This document shows positions 1 to 6,015 of a stretch of DNA of 7,920 nt, piece by piece; the stretch's first letter is position 1; each line of letters begins with the position of its first letter. The position numbers were made by a program, and so were the translations under genes. The notes beneath the pieces were generated by a model. The model did not search any database. It was given only the letters and a program-made list of their open reading frames with translations, and was not told the DNA's origin. The stretch spans positions 1 through 7,920 of the forward strand of contig CABUXL010000077.1 in assembly GCA_902495525.1 (NCBI GenBank), in the 5' to 3' direction. The stretch is from an uncultured Collinsella sp. GTDB taxonomy: Bacteria > Actinomycetota > Coriobacteriia > Coriobacteriales > Coriobacteriaceae.

Positions 1-1
1 C

Positions 2-592
2 GCTTCGGGCGAGGGCAAGCGGTTTGGCTCTAACAAGATGCTTGCCGATATCTATGGCGAGCCGCTGATTGCCCGGACCATCGATTCGGTTCCCCGGGGC
101 TTTGACGTCGTGGTTTCGACGCGTTGGCCCGAGGTCGCCCAGATTTGCGAGGACAAGCATTGCCCGTGCGTGCTGCACGATGGCGAGCTGCGCAGCGAAA
201 GCGTCCGTGCGGGCCTTTCATGGGGAGTCGAACGCAACTGGAAAGGTTGCCTCTTTTTGCCGGGCGACCAGCCGCTCGTGAGTTCGGGTTCTTTTGAGGC
301 TATGGTTCGTGCGTTTGACGAGTGTGGCCGCAAGCATCCGGTGCGTCTTGCGTGCAACGGTGAGCCTTCGAGCCCGGTGCTCTTTCCGGCGGAACTGTTC
401 GATGCACTTATGTGTCTTGAGGGCAAGGACGGCGGGGGCTCGATTCTCAAAGGTCGCGTCGACGTTGCGCTGGTCGAGGCGCGTGCCTACGAGCTGTGGG
501 ACGTCGATACCGTCAAGGGACAGCGACGCATAACGGAGCATATTGCCGCCTGCTCGTATTTTGATCGCGTGGCCAACTGTATGAATCGATAA
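2..592 (+). CDS. mocA: MocA-like molybdopterin nucleotidyltransferase, 5' partial
   Basis: This reading frame is open from the first complete codon at 2, so the gene begins upstream of the window. The first visible residues, ASGEGKRFGSNK, are most of the glycine-rich nucleotide-binding signature of the MobA-like NTP transferase family, so the ATG at 38 is internal (the methionine after that motif) and only about ten N-terminal residues are missing. Further on come RSESVRAGL, then FLPGDQPLV (the metal/nucleotide-binding GDQPL at nt 263-277), and a C-terminal SPVLFP...GKDGGGSIL stretch typical of MocA. Members transfer CMP (MocA) or GMP (MobA) to molybdopterin in the cytoplasm; neighbours that serve molybdenum hydroxylases favour the cytidylyl type, but that is inference. 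The stop codon at 590-592 overlaps the ribosome binding site AAGGAGC of the next gene, 8 bases upstream of its start, so the two are co-transcribed. Confidence 0.85.
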   Translation, partial: ASGEGKRFGSNKMLADIYGEPLIARTIDSVPRGFDVVVSTRWPEVAQICEDKHCPCVLHDGELRSESVRAGLSWGVERNWKGCLFLPGDQPLVSSGSFEAMVRAFDECGRKHPVRLACNGEPSSPVLFPAELFDALMCLEGKDGGGSILKGRVDVALVEARAYELWDVDTVKGQRRITEHIAACSYFDRVANCMNR

Positions 593-600
593 GGAGCAAC

Positions 601-1968
601 ATGATCATCATCAAAAACGGCGCGCTCGTGACGCCCCAGGGGCTTCGCCGCGCCGATCTTGCCATGGAGGGCGACAAGATTGTGCGGATTGCCGCGGCGA
701 TTGAGCCGGCCGAGGGCGATACCGTCGAGGACGCCGCGGGCTGCTGGGTGTTTCCCGGCTTTATCGACGGCCACACGCACATGCAGTGCTGGACTGGCAT
801 GGATTGGACAGCCGATAGCTTTGAAACCGGCACGCGTGCGGCTGCCTGCGGCGGTACGACGACCATCGTGGACTACGCGACGGCCGATCGCGGCGTGACC
901 ATGCCCGACGCCCTTGCCGAGTGGCATCGCCGTGCCGACGGAACCTGCACGGCCAACTACGCCTTTCATATGGCACTCGCCGAGTGGAATGAGCGCAATC
1001 GCGCCGATCTTTCGGCTATGCGCGAGGCGGGCGTATCGTCGTTTAAGACCTACTTTGCCTACGATCATTTGCGCCTGGACGATGCCGAGACGCTCGAGGT
1101 GCTCGAGGAGCTCAAGCACCTGGGCGGTATCCTGTGCGTGCATTGCGAGAACGGCACGCTGGTGAATGAACTTCAGAAGCGCGTGTACGAGCAGGGGATT
1201 CATGGACCCGAGGGGCATGCGCTCAGCCGTCCGGACGTGTGTGAGGCCGAAGCCGTGAGCCGCCTGCTGTATCTGGCGCACCTGGCCGGCGACGCCCCAG
1301 TCAACGTGGTGCACCTTTCGACCAAGCTGGGGCTCGAGGCCATTCGCGCTGCCAAAGCGCGCGGGCAGAAGAACATCTATGTCGAGACATGCCCCCAGTA
1401 TCTGATGCTCGACGACACCTGCTATCTGGAGCAGGGCGAGGACGGCTTTGCGGGCGCCAAGTACGTGATGAGTCCGCCGTTGCGCCATGCCGGCGACCGT
1501 GCGGCCCTGCGCGAGGCGCTTGTGGCCGGCGAGATCGATACGATTGCGACCGACCACTGCAGCTTTAACCTGCACGGGCAAAAGGACCGCGGGCGCGACG
1601 ACTTCCGCGCGATTCCCAACGGCGGGCCCGGCGTGGAGCATCGTCCCGTCGCGATTGCCACGAGCTTTGAGGGGCAGTTGGGACCCGAGGATCTGTGCCG
1701 CTTGATGAGCGAGAACCCGGCGCGCGTCTTTGGCATGTATCCGCGCAAGGGCTGTCTTGCCGAGGGCTCCGATGCCGACGTGTGCGTGTGGGATCCCCAG
1801 GCACGCTGGACCATTAGCGCGGCGACGCAGCATCAGGCCGTGGACTACACGCCGCTCGAGGGCTTTGAGGCGCATGGCCGCGCCAAGGTCGTGTTTGTGA
1901 ACGGCGTGCTGGCGGCACGCGACGGCGAGCCCACCGGAGCCCAGCCCGGCCGCTACGTGCCTCGCTAG
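601..1968 (+). CDS. hydA: Dihydropyrimidinase / D-hydantoinase family amidohydrolase
   Basis: This 455-residue protein is full length for the family of zinc cyclic amidohydrolases that open hydantoin or dihydropyrimidine rings. The binuclear metal site is complete: GFIDGHTHMQ gives H58 and H60, SFKTYFAY gives the carboxylated lysine K149 and catalytic tyrosine Y154, HCEN gives H181, VVHLS gives H238 and ATDHC gives D318. VETCPQYL (261-268) and SPPLR (291-295) are also typical. The start MIIIKNG sits at the usual family N terminus and follows AAGGAGC at a good distance. No signal peptide is seen; the enzyme should be cytoplasmic. It follows mocA by 8 bases, so the operon links it to a molybdenum hydroxylase system, as with E. 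coli hyuA (ygeZ). I infer a purine-derived or hydantoin-like substrate; the sequence does not settle this. The stop lies 26 bases before a 67-bp palindrome. Confidence 0.9.
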   Translation: MIIIKNGALVTPQGLRRADLAMEGDKIVRIAAAIEPAEGDTVEDAAGCWVFPGFIDGHTHMQCWTGMDWTADSFETGTRAAACGGTTTIVDYATADRGVTMPDALAEWHRRADGTCTANYAFHMALAEWNERNRADLSAMREAGVSSFKTYFAYDHLRLDDAETLEVLEELKHLGGILCVHCENGTLVNELQKRVYEQGIHGPEGHALSRPDVCEAEAVSRLLYLAHLAGDAPVNVVHLSTKLGLEAIRAAKARGQKNIYVETCPQYLMLDDTCYLEQGEDGFAGAKYVMSPPLRHAGDRAALREALVAGEIDTIATDHCSFNLHGQKDRGRDDFRAIPNGGPGVEHRPVAIATSFEGQLGPEDLCRLMSENPARVFGMYPRKGCLAEGSDADVCVWDPQARWTISAATQHQAVDYTPLEGFEAHGRAKVVFVNGVLAARDGEPTGAQPGRYVPR

Positions 1969-1994
1969 CAGGGGGAGTGCCGGACCCCCTCCGC

Positions 1995-2061
1995 AGTTGC
2001 GGTGAAATACGGACTGTTTGCGGCCGTCATGCGGCCAAACAGTCCGTATTTCACCGCAACT
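1995..2061. repeat. REP-like 67-bp palindromic repeat, copy 1
   Basis: Two perfect 25-base arms (1995-2019 and 2037-2061, outermost bases AGTTGCGGTGAAATACGG on the left) flank a 17-base centre that can itself pair through GGCC at 2022-2025 and 2033-2036. It lies between the convergent hydA and yqeC genes, 26 bases after the hydA stop and 16 from the yqeC stop. No T-run follows either arm, so it is not a standard intrinsic terminator. A transcript from either side would end in a very stable hairpin that could block 3' exonucleases. The second copy is at 4780-4846. Confidence 0.92.
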
Positions 2062-2077
2062 GACGAGATGGGGCCGG

Positions 2078-2812
2078 CTACTTGAGGCTGGTGGCGATGA
2101 GGGGGCGGTTGAGGGCTGCCTCGAAGCGATCTGCCATCGTGGGGTCGCTGAGCGTGTCGACTTGGTTGAGCATGATGCGGGCATTGTTGAGGTTCAGCAT
2201 CCGCAGCTCGGCATTGAGCACCTGGGCGACGCGCTCTGGGGTGGCAGTGTCGGTGAGTTCGCAGCCGCAACGCTCGCAAAAGAGCTCGGGGCGGTGGACG
2301 GCTTCGTTGATGGGCTTGCTGAGTCCCGAGGCGCCGACGAGCCAGATGACGTTGGCCGTGCCGGCGGGAATTACCGGCTCCCAGGCGGCATGCGCCTTGA
2401 GCGGGAGTCGCTTGCTACCGTCTGCCTCGGCCAACACATAGTCAAAGCGCTGCGCCAGCTGGTCGAGCGGCTCGGCAGGGGAGGAGAGCTTGCCCGTCTC
2501 CGGGTCCAAAATACCCGCCTGGCAGATACTTCCGCGGCTCATGCCAGCGCATGCCTCGCAGGTGCAGCCGGGAACATGCAGGGCCCCCGGCTTCCAAGGC
2601 GCGGCGTCCAGACGACGGCCCGACCCGTCCCATGGCACGCCGGCGACGGGGAACATATGCGTGGTGGTGCAGAGGAGCACGCGGTCGCCAGCGCGCATAA
2701 GCTCAAGGCCGAGCGTCTTGAGCAACGTCGACTTGCCGCCGCTGCCGATAATCGCGGTAATGCCCGGCTCGATCCTGAGCGCCGAGGCAAGATTGCCGCT
2801 AACCGTTTCCAT
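2078..2812 (-). CDS. yqeC: Selenium-dependent hydroxylase accessory protein YqeC
   Basis: This 244-residue protein carries a P-loop near its N terminus (GSGGKST, residues 23-29), then TTTHMF (49-54) and the acidic-basic signature EADGSKRLPLKAH (129-141), which together identify the YqeC family of putative nucleotide-binding proteins linked to selenium-dependent molybdenum hydroxylases. Its biochemical role is not established; a part in cofactor maturation or insertion is inferred from co-occurrence with YqeB. Two cysteine clusters stand out: C83-x-C85-x2-C88 and C178-x2-C181-x-C183, possible metal or selenium handling sites. The ATG at 2812 is preceded on its strand by a weak GGCGGTGA ribosome binding site. 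The gene runs against both neighbours: convergent with hydA and divergent from yqeB across a 102-base gap, so it is transcribed separately. No membrane segment or signal peptide is apparent. Confidence 0.88.
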   Translation of the reverse strand: METVSGNLASALRIEPGITAIIGSGGKSTLLKTLGLELMRAGDRVLLCTTTHMFPVAGVPWDGSGRRLDAAPWKPGALHVPGCTCEACAGMSRGSICQAGILDPETGKLSSPAEPLDQLAQRFDYVLAEADGSKRLPLKAHAAWEPVIPAGTANVIWLVGASGLSKPINEAVHRPELFCERCGCELTDTATPERVAQVLNAELRMLNLNNARIMLNQVDTLSDPTMADRFEAALNRPLIATSLK

Positions 2813-2914
2813 CTGTTCACCGCCGTATAATACTGTGATAATAAATAATCATCAGAGTAGCGGTCGAACCGCTTTTGCTCTGCTCAAACCGTAGCACAGG
2901 GAGGTGTCCCGGGA
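2813..2914. promoter_or_regulatory. Divergent promoter region between yqeC and yqeB
   Basis: This gap separates two divergent genes, so it should hold start signals for both. Its left half (2826-2850) is markedly AT-rich for this genome and contains TATAAT at 2826-2831 on the plus strand and TATTAT words on the minus strand (2832-2827 and 2843-2838), all usable as -10 elements. No convincing -35 box was found on either strand. A 15-base dyad at 2859-2873 follows. The yqeB ribosome binding site GGGAGGTG is at 2899-2906. Confidence 0.5.
2859..2873. promoter_or_regulatory. 15-base dyad AGCGGTCGAACCGCT, possible operator or leader hairpin
   Basis: Six-base arms (AGCGGT and ACCGCT) pair perfectly around CGA. 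It lies between the AT-rich -10-like words and the yqeB ribosome binding site. It could be a repressor site serving both divergent genes, or a small hairpin in the yqeB leader. It is followed by only three more T residues, so a terminator role looks weak. Confidence 0.4.
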
Positions 2915-3709
2915 ATGCTCGTTTATGTTCGCGGCGCCGGCGATATCGCCACGGGCGTCGCCGCTCGCTTGGTACGCGCCGGCGTGTCGGTCGTTATGGC
3001 CGATATCGCGGTTCCCACGTGCATCCGCCGCACAATCAGTTTTTGCGAGGCCATTCGCCTGGGCGAGGTCGAGGTTGAGGGCATTCGCGCTCGCCTGGCG
3101 CAGACGTCGGCCGAGGCGCTTGAGATTACCGGGGCTGGAGACGTCGCCGTCGTGGTGGACCCCCAGGCGCAGATGCTCGACGAACTGAAGCCCGCGGCTG
3201 TGGTCGACGCGATTTTAGCCAAGCGCAACCTGGGCACCACGCGCGACATGGCGCCTGCCGTCATCGCCGTGGGGCCGGGCTTTACCGCGCCGGTTGATTG
3301 CGATGCCGTGGTCGAGACTATGCGCGGGCATTTTTTGGGCCGCGTCATTACCCAGGGCTCGCCCCAGCCCAACACGGGCGTGCCGGGCGTGATCGCCGGC
3401 TATGGCAAGGAGCGCGTTATCCACAGCCCCGCCGCCGGCGTGTTTCGGTCCGACCGCGCAATCGGCGACATCGTGCGCGCCGGAGACGTGATTGGCTACG
3501 CGGGCGATACGCCCATGCGCACGCAGATCGATGGCTGTCTGCGCGGGCTTTTGGCGAACGGCGTGCAGGTGACCGAGGGCTTTAAATGCGCCGATGTCGA
3601 TCCGCGCGGCGATGCCAGCTATATCAACTACATTTCGGACAAGGCGACGTCGGTCGGCGGCGGCGTGCTCGAGGCACTCGCTATGCTCACCGATATCTTT
3701 AGAGGATAG
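2915..3709 (+). CDS. yqeB: Selenium-dependent molybdenum hydroxylase system protein YqeB (EF2563 family)
   Basis: This 264-residue protein matches the YqeB/EF2563 family, a marker for selenium-dependent molybdenum hydroxylases. Visible signatures are RGAGDIATG near the N terminus (6-14), which resembles a Rossmann-type glycine-rich loop, and the long conserved block spanning residues 118-158, with AVGPGF, VVETMRGH, LGRVI and PNTGVPG as key parts. The family is thought to act in maturation of the enzyme's labile selenium-containing cofactor; its exact reaction is not known to me. The ATG at 2915 follows GGGAGGTG by 8 bases, a strong site, and places RGAGDIATG right at the N terminus as expected. 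The next gene, xdhC, starts 9 bases after the stop, so the two form an operon. Length and motifs look intact. Confidence 0.92.
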   Translation: MLVYVRGAGDIATGVAARLVRAGVSVVMADIAVPTCIRRTISFCEAIRLGEVEVEGIRARLAQTSAEALEITGAGDVAVVVDPQAQMLDELKPAAVVDAILAKRNLGTTRDMAPAVIAVGPGFTAPVDCDAVVETMRGHFLGRVITQGSPQPNTGVPGVIAGYGKERVIHSPAAGVFRSDRAIGDIVRAGDVIGYAGDTPMRTQIDGCLRGLLANGVQVTEGFKCADVDPRGDASYINYISDKATSVGGGVLEALAMLTDIFRG

Positions 3710-3718
3710 AAGGCGGCA

Positions 3719-4762
3719 ATGGAAAAGCTCGATGTTGTGAATGCGGCGCTTGCCGCCCTGCGTGCTGGCGAGACGTGCGAGCTGGCGGTCGTGGCCGGCA
3801 CGGCGGGGTCGTCACCGCGCGGTGTGGGCGCATGGATGGCCGTCTTTGCCGATGGCAGCCAGGCGGGCACTATCGGCGGCGGCAAGATTGAGCTCTTTGC
3901 GCTGGATGAGGCGCGCGAACTCCTGAGCGCGGGACAGTCGCGTCTGGTCCGCTACACCATGGGCGGCGAGAACTCCGATACCGGCATGATCTGCGGCGGA
4001 GCCATTTGCCTGTGCTATCTGCATCTGGATGCGACCCAGGCACCGTTGTTCCAGGAAATTGCCGACGTCTTGGTCTATCGGCGCATCGGCGACTTCGTCA
4101 TCGACTTTGAGCCGTTTATCGCGAGCGCGCTCGAGGGCGATGTGGTCGAGTACCATGGCGAGGCATCGCGCCATACCATTGCCGGCTGCCCCGAGCTTTC
4201 GCTGGTGGAGGAGGGGAGTAAGGTCACCTACACCAACGCCGCCTCCGAGATTCCCGCGGCGCACATCGAGACGCTCTGCCCCGAGGGCCTGACCTATATC
4301 TTTGGCTGCGGCCACGTGGGCGCCGCGACGGCGCGGGTGCTCACGGCGGCGGGCTTTGCCGTCGTGGCGTGCGACGACCGCCCCGGCACGCTGACCCCCG
4401 ATTGGGTGCCCGGTGTCTACGATCGTCGCTTGGTCGATTACAAGAACCTGAGCGAGCTGTGCCCCATCGGCCCGCGCGACCTGGTGGTCGTCGCCACGGC
4501 GGGTCACAAGTCCGATATCGACGTGGTGATTCAGGCCATGCGCGCCAAGCCTGCCTACCTGGGCTGTCTGGGCTCGCGCCGCAAGACGGCCTTTGTGCGT
4601 GCCCGCCTGGAGCAGGAAGGCTTTACGCAGGACCAGATCGGCGAGCTGCACCTTCCGATCGGCGTTGCCATCGAGGCCGAGGACCCCGAGGAGATCGCCA
4701 TCTCCATCGCCGCCGAGATGATCCACCTGCGCCGCACCAAGCTCGTCCCCCGCAAGCGCTAA
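3719..4762 (+). CDS. xdhC: XdhC/CoxI family molybdenum hydroxylase maturation factor
   Basis: This 347-residue protein has both halves of the XdhC/CoxI family. The N-terminal CoxI-type part shows GSSPRGVGAWM (30-40), GTIGGGKIE (50-58) and TGMICGG (88-94). The C-terminal Rossmann part shows the nucleotide-binding loop FGCGHVGAATA (195-205) followed by the acidic CDD at 218-220, then LGSRRK (284-289) and a long helix-rich end containing LHLPIG and AEDPEEIA. XdhC proteins bind the molybdenum cofactor and help load its sulfurated form into xanthine dehydrogenase-like enzymes in the cytoplasm. The ribosome binding site GAAGGCGG fills the 9-base gap after yqeB, implying coupled expression. Phe is written TTT in 8 of 10 cases, unlike the ribosomal genes downstream. 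A 67-bp palindrome starts 17 bases after the stop. Confidence 0.92.
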   Translation: MEKLDVVNAALAALRAGETCELAVVAGTAGSSPRGVGAWMAVFADGSQAGTIGGGKIELFALDEARELLSAGQSRLVRYTMGGENSDTGMICGGAICLCYLHLDATQAPLFQEIADVLVYRRIGDFVIDFEPFIASALEGDVVEYHGEASRHTIAGCPELSLVEEGSKVTYTNAASEIPAAHIETLCPEGLTYIFGCGHVGAATARVLTAAGFAVVACDDRPGTLTPDWVPGVYDRRLVDYKNLSELCPIGPRDLVVVATAGHKSDIDVVIQAMRAKPAYLGCLGSRRKTAFVRARLEQEGFTQDQIGELHLPIGVAIEAEDPEEIAISIAAEMIHLRRTKLVPRKR

Positions 4763-4779
4763 TCGCATCCCCACCAATA

Positions 4780-4846
4780 AGTTGCGGTGAAATACGGATT
4801 GTTTAAGCCTGTTAGGCCGCCCAACAGTCCCTATTTCACCGCAACT
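4780..4846. repeat. REP-like 67-bp palindromic repeat, copy 2
   Basis: It has the same architecture and exactly the same length as the copy at 1995-2061: 25-base arms (4780-4804 and 4822-4846) around a 17-base centre. The left arm differs from copy 1 at one base (T at 4799) and the right arm at two (4822 and 4831). The T4799 change leaves a G-U pair with 4827, while 4795/4831 is a C-C mismatch and 4804/4822 no longer pairs. The centre has changed, yet still forms an inner stem GCCT (4807-4810) with AGGC (4814-4817). It lies 17 bases after the xdhC stop, and no T-run follows. Confidence 0.92.
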
Positions 4847-4907
4847 GCTTGTTGGGACCCATTTGTGCGGGGGAGTTGTGGAGTTGTGCAGGCAGACGAG
4901 GTTTTTC

Positions 4908-4936
4908 TGGAAATACGCTCACGATGCGCGTATAGT
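4908..4936 (+). promoter_or_regulatory. Candidate promoter for the rplE operon fragment
   Basis: TGGAAA at 4908-4913 (4 of 6 to TTGACA) and TATAGT at 4931-4936 (5 of 6 to TATAAT) are separated by 17 bases. This is the best promoter-like match in the gap and would give a leader of about 130 bases before rplE. A 6-base inverted repeat, ATACGC (4913-4918) and GCGTAT (4928-4933), overlaps the -10 element. The call rests on consensus matching by eye. Confidence 0.45.
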
Positions 4937-5073
4937 ACCGATTGTTTTGTCGGCTCCTGCTGCGTCGAGTCCAAACCGCAAAATGCCATGAGCGGCGCGG
5001 ATGCAGCCAGGAGGCACGAGGACAACCCATCGTGGCCACGCCCCGTGCTTAAAACCCCAAGAAGGAGTGAACA

Positions 5074-5631
5074 ATGGCAGAAGAGAAGTATGTGCCGCGT
5101 CTGAAGACCAAGTACAACAACGAGGTCAAGCAGCAGCTTCAGGACAAGTTCCAGTACGAGAACGTCATGATGATCCCCAAGTTTGAGAAGATCGTCGTGA
5201 ACATGGGTGTCGGCGAGGCCGCTACCGATTCCAAGGCCATCGACGGTGCCGTGCGCGACCTGCGCGCCATCACCGGACAGCAGCCGATGATCACCCGTGC
5301 CCGTAAGTCCATCGCTACCTTCCGCCTGCGCGCTGGTATGCCGATCGGCTGCAAGGTTACCCTGCGTGGCGACCGTATGTGGGAGTTCTTCGATCGTCTG
5401 ACCTCCGTCGCGATCCCCCGTATCCGCGACTTCCGCGGCATTTCCGCCAAGAGCTTCGACGGCCGTGGTAACTTCTCCATGGGCGTCACCGAGCAGCTCA
5501 TCTTCCCCGAGATCGACTTCGATTCCGTCGATCACCAGCGTGGTATGGACATCACTTTCGTGACCACCGCCAACACCGATGAGGAGGCCAAGGCCCTTCT
5601 GGACGCCTTCGGTTTCCCGTTCAAGAAATAG
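5074..5631 (+). CDS. rplE: 50S ribosomal protein L5
   Basis: This 185-residue protein is standard length for bacterial L5, which binds 5S rRNA in the central protuberance of the large subunit and contacts the small subunit. Clear signatures are PKFEKIVVNMGVGEA (35-49), RARKSIATFRLR (75-86) and GRGNFSMGVTEQLIFPEI (130-147). The ATG follows AAGGAGTG by 4 bases. Codon use shows strong translational selection: 13 of 14 Phe codons are TTC. Normally rplX precedes this gene; here the upstream gene is xdhC across a 311-base gap, so rplE is the first gene of the fragment. It is followed by a 79-base spacer with a stable hairpin. Confidence 0.98.
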   Translation: MAEEKYVPRLKTKYNNEVKQQLQDKFQYENVMMIPKFEKIVVNMGVGEAATDSKAIDGAVRDLRAITGQQPMITRARKSIATFRLRAGMPIGCKVTLRGDRMWEFFDRLTSVAIPRIRDFRGISAKSFDGRGNFSMGVTEQLIFPEIDFDSVDHQRGMDITFVTTANTDEEAKALLDAFGFPFKK

Positions 5632-5646
5632 GTTCACCTGCCCTAT

Positions 5647-5676
5647 AAGCGCCGTTCCCACAAGGGGGCGGCGCTT
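5647..5676 (+). other. Intercistronic hairpin between rplE and rpsZ
   Basis: AAGCGCCG (5647-5654) pairs perfectly with CGGCGCTT (5669-5676). The stem continues through two G-U pairs and three G-C pairs to a four-base ACAA loop, about 13 pairs in all. The bases after it are GGGGCGAAC, not a T-run, so it is more likely an RNA processing or stability element, or a partial attenuator, than a terminator. It ends 21 bases upstream of the rpsZ ribosome binding site. Confidence 0.7.
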
Positions 5677-5710
5677 GGGGCGAACAATACTCTATGTGAG
5701 GAGGATATAA

Positions 5711-5896
5711 GTGGCTAAGACATCGATGATCGTCAAGTGCAATCGCAAGCAGAAGTTCTCTACTCGTGAGTACACGCGCTGCCAGCGCTGCGGCCGTCCG
5801 CACTCTGTGTACCGCAAGTTCGGCCTGTGCCGTGTCTGCTTCCGCGAGCTTGCACTCAAGGGCGAGCTTCCCGGCGTTAAGAAGGCCAGCTGGTAA
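5711..5896 (+). CDS. rpsZ: 30S ribosomal protein S14, zinc-binding type
   Basis: This 61-residue protein is the short, C+ form of S14 found in the 30S head near S3 and S10. The zinc ribbon is intact: C24-x2-C27 (TRCQRCG) and C40-x2-C43 (GLCRVCF). The short form and the ending KGELPGVKKASW are typical of type Z, as opposed to the longer zinc-free S14 paralogue of E. coli. The start is a GTG at 5711, chosen because GAGGAGG (5698-5704) lies 6 bases before it and because AKTSMIVKC follows as in the family; the next ATG at 5726 would cut off conserved residues. It sits in the usual spc position between rplE and rpsH. The spacer to rpsH is 119 bases, long for this operon. Confidence 0.97.
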   Translation: MAKTSMIVKCNRKQKFSTREYTRCQRCGRPHSVYRKFGLCRVCFRELALKGELPGVKKASW

Positions 5897-5951
5897 GTCA
5901 CTACCAGCGTTTCAAGCATCAGTTTGGAACAGGGAAAACGCGCTAAAAAGG

Positions 5952-5974
5952 CTTTGCCGTTAAGGGCGGCGAAG
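5952..5974 (+). other. Intercistronic hairpin between rpsZ and rpsH
   Basis: CTTTGCCG (5952-5959) pairs with CGGCGAAG (5967-5974), including one G-U pair, around a seven-base loop. It shares the words GCCGTT and GCGGCG with the hairpin at 5647-5676, so the two may be related. No T-run follows. The rest of this 119-base spacer shows no gene. Confidence 0.55.
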
Positions 5975-6015
5975 AACCAAGAGCACGTGTTCATCAAGAA
6001 CGAAGGAGAATCTGT

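Larger units (their letters stand above)
4763..5073. other. 311-base gene-free junction between the accessory cluster and the ribosomal operon
   Basis: No credible coding frame was found here. In order it holds the second palindromic repeat (4780-4846), a tandem 8-base duplication GGAGTTGT (4872-4887), a candidate promoter (4908-4936), and a leader of roughly 130 bases ending in the rplE ribosome binding site AAGGAGTG at 5062-5069. I looked for a remnant of rplX, the usual upstream neighbour of rplE, and saw none. Confidence 0.7.

Noticed and set aside
1995..2061. The palindrome as a bidirectional intrinsic terminator
   Set aside because: Position between convergent genes fits, but neither side has a T-run after the stem. 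A REP-like stabiliser is the better description, though some termination is not excluded.
487..2184. A 565-codon open frame on the minus strand across mocA and hydA
   Set aside because: It is antisense to hydA, whose metal-binding residues are complete. The antisense protein has no recognisable motif and reflects high GC content.
2018..2830. A 270-codon plus-strand frame overlapping yqeC
   Set aside because: yqeC on the minus strand has the P-loop and family signature; the plus-strand frame has no family features and starts inside the palindrome.
4872..4887. Tandem duplication GGAGTTGT upstream of the rplE promoter
   Set aside because: Two units of 8 bases are easily explained by slippage, and no function is suggested by position or context.
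5031..5048. Possible remnant of rplX or a tiny GTG-started peptide before rplE
   Set aside because: The frame gives only six codons with no likeness to the L24 C terminus.
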